Shown: positions 13,801 to 14,778 of the stretch, piece by piece
Layout of the letters: the number at the start of each line of letters is the position of its first letter
Position numbering within the stretch: position 1 is the first letter of the stretch
Position numbers and translations under genes: made by a program
The notes under the pieces: model-generated
What the model saw: only the letters and a program-made list of their open reading frames with translations
The model's database searches: none
Told to the model about the DNA's origin: nothing
DNA from: Gammaproteobacteria bacterium
GTDB lineage: Bacteria > Pseudomonadota > Gammaproteobacteria > DSM-16500
DNA length: 14,778 nucleotides
Assembly (NCBI GenBank): GCA_004322325.1
Contig: SCTP01000212.1
Coordinates: 1 to 14,778, forward strand
Direction: 5' to 3'

Positions 13801-14631
13801 ATGATCGCGACGCACCATCAGCAAGCAGTAGTAGATAACGGTCTACCTAGTCTCGAGCTTGAGATCGCATCGAGTAAAATACGCTTATTGCCCGGACGCG
13901 TTCTCACGCATCATCCGAAAGCCGGCTTAAATCCACTGGTGGATGCGGCCAGTTACCTGTTTTCGCTATTAGGTAAATTAAAATATCTCAAATCGTATCG
14001 CCAGTTAAACAAATTGCAACACGAATTAATTCAAGAAATCACCACCTTTCAAGAAGCCATTAGCCATCAGCATTATCACGCAGAATACGTCATGGTTTGC
14101 CGTTATGCCATTTGTGCGACCTTTGATGACATTATCGGTAATACATCGTGGGGCGCTCAAGGTCAATGGGAGCATTACTCACTGCTCGCCACGTTTAATC
14201 AAGATACGCAGCATCAAGGCAAATTCTTTACCATTTTAGAACGCGCCGTTAAAGAACCTGCGGTTTATATTGACCTCATGGAATTTCTCTACATTTGCTT
14301 AAGCCTGGGCTACAAGGGTCAATATCGTGCGACTGAGCATAGTCAATATCAGCTAGAACAAACCACGAATCAGTTATACAAACATATTCGTGCTTATCGC
14401 GGCGACTTTCACAAAACCCTCTCTCCCTCACCCTTCAAATCGCAGCGACTGATAAGAAAAGTCGCTTCTCAACCTAAAACCTCTTTACTCTTTATCTTTT
14501 TTGTCACAACCTGCATTATCATGAGTATCTTTATCAGTTTAGGCTATTTAATGGATGTTATATCGAATGACGCTTATAAACACATTACGCAAACTGAACA
14601 CCCAGCTGCTCGACAAGCTGAAAAATCATAG
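13801..14631 (+). CDS. icmH: Type IVB secretion protein IcmH/DotU
   Basis: IcmH/DotU is an inner-membrane protein that with IcmF stabilises the Dot/Icm core complex; TssL is its type VI counterpart. The conserved DotU-domain motifs are NPLVDAASYLFSLLGKL (residues 44-60), CATFDDIIGNTSWG (105-118), the FFTILERAVKEP helix (142-153) and LYICLSLGYKGQY (163-175). A single C-terminal membrane anchor lies at about 228-250. There is no peptidoglycan-binding OmpA domain, in keeping with DotU of Dot/Icm systems and short TssL proteins. The ribosome site AGGGGGG (13786-13792) is eight bases from the ATG. The assignment to type IVB rather than type VI rests on the candidate effectors and general gene content, not on neighbouring dot genes, which are not in the window. 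Confidence 0.87.
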   Translation: MIATHHQQAVVDNGLPSLELEIASSKIRLLPGRVLTHHPKAGLNPLVDAASYLFSLLGKLKYLKSYRQLNKLQHELIQEITTFQEAISHQHYHAEYVMVCRYAICATFDDIIGNTSWGAQGQWEHYSLLATFNQDTQHQGKFFTILERAVKEPAVYIDLMEFLYICLSLGYKGQYRATEHSQYQLEQTTNQLYKHIRAYRGDFHKTLSPSPFKSQRLIRKVASQPKTSLLFIFFVTTCIIMSIFISLGYLMDVISNDAYKHITQTEHPAARQAEKS

Positions 14632-14778
14632 CTTAGATGTCACCTCGCTGATTCCCATTGTTTGTTTAGTGATTATCGCTGCCTTCATTGGGATCGTAGG
14701 CCCTTATATCACCTGGGGGGATTATGCCCCCTTAGCCCCGCTTAATAAGCGACTGTACATCATCGCCTTTTTATTTCT
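14567..14778 (+). CDS. icmF: Type IVB secretion protein IcmF, N-terminal part (runs off window end)
   Basis: Partial gene: 70 codons plus two bases. After a short charged head (MTLINTLRKL), the first membrane helix spans about residues 28-48. Then comes GPYITWGDYAPLAPLNKRLY, typical of the loop between the first two helices in IcmF/TssM proteins (G-P-x-x-x-x-G-D-x-x-P-L-x-x-x-x-x-R-L). A second helix begins at about 62. The full family is about 1000 residues or more. The frame overlaps the end of icmH by 65 bases. The ATG at 14567 is the only ATG in frame before the first helix; its ribosome site is poor, suggesting coupling to icmH translation. The type IVB assignment has the same limits as for icmH. 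Confidence 0.85.
   Translation, partial: MTLINTLRKLNTQLLDKLKNHSLDVTSLIPIVCLVIIAAFIGIVGPYITWGDYAPLAPLNKRLYIIAFLF

Noticed and set aside
13801..14778. Reading icmH/icmF as a type VI secretion locus (tssL/tssM)
   Set aside because: Not excluded by the domains alone, but no other tss gene is present, and the candidate effectors fit a Legionellales Dot/Icm setting better.

Overview
The window looks like chromosomal DNA of a gammaproteobacterium in the Legionellales, most likely Coxiellaceae-like and host-associated. The housekeeping genes (ubiA, pdxB, a yhgN-type marC gene, hemB, rsmJ, dedA, accB, accC, fis) are all gammaproteobacterial in sequence. They sit beside icmH/dotU and icmF, accessory genes of the Dot/Icm type IVB secretion system. 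They also sit beside two large genes built from eukaryote-like repeats, as expected for secreted effectors. The family-level placement is an inference from gene content only.

Layout. 1-285 (minus): the first 95 codons of a mobile-type AAA ATPase (DUF4143 family), whose start codon lies in one arm of a long inverted repeat (284-347). 412-6410 (minus): two tandem genes, visibly richer in A+T than the rest. The upstream one encodes a 1267-residue protein with ribonuclease-inhibitor-like leucine-rich repeats, a TPR-like hairpin, two ankyrin segments and a WH2-like actin-binding motif followed by an acidic tail. The downstream one encodes a 722-residue protein with a degenerate copy of the same repeat, a coiled coil and a glycine-zipper membrane segment. 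6484-8465 (minus): ubiA and pdxB, coupled by an ATGA overlap. 8536-9123 (plus): a YhgN-like MarC membrane protein, convergent with hemB (9112-10116, minus). 10187-11439 (plus): a short rsmJ followed by dedA. 11565-13388 (plus): accB-accC. 13485-14778 (plus): fis, icmH/dotU and the start of icmF.

How the genes relate. UbiA (ubiquinone), PdxB (pyridoxal phosphate), HemB (heme) and AccBC (malonyl-CoA) are core metabolism. IcmH and IcmF form an inner-membrane pair that stabilises the type IVB secretion apparatus, and Fis directly upstream could control their transcription. The two repeat proteins are candidate substrates of that apparatus. The WH2-like motif suggests, as a hypothesis, that the larger one acts on host actin.

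No stretch longer than 300 bases lacks a gene. I saw no tRNA, rRNA, CRISPR array, transposase or convincing rho-independent terminator.
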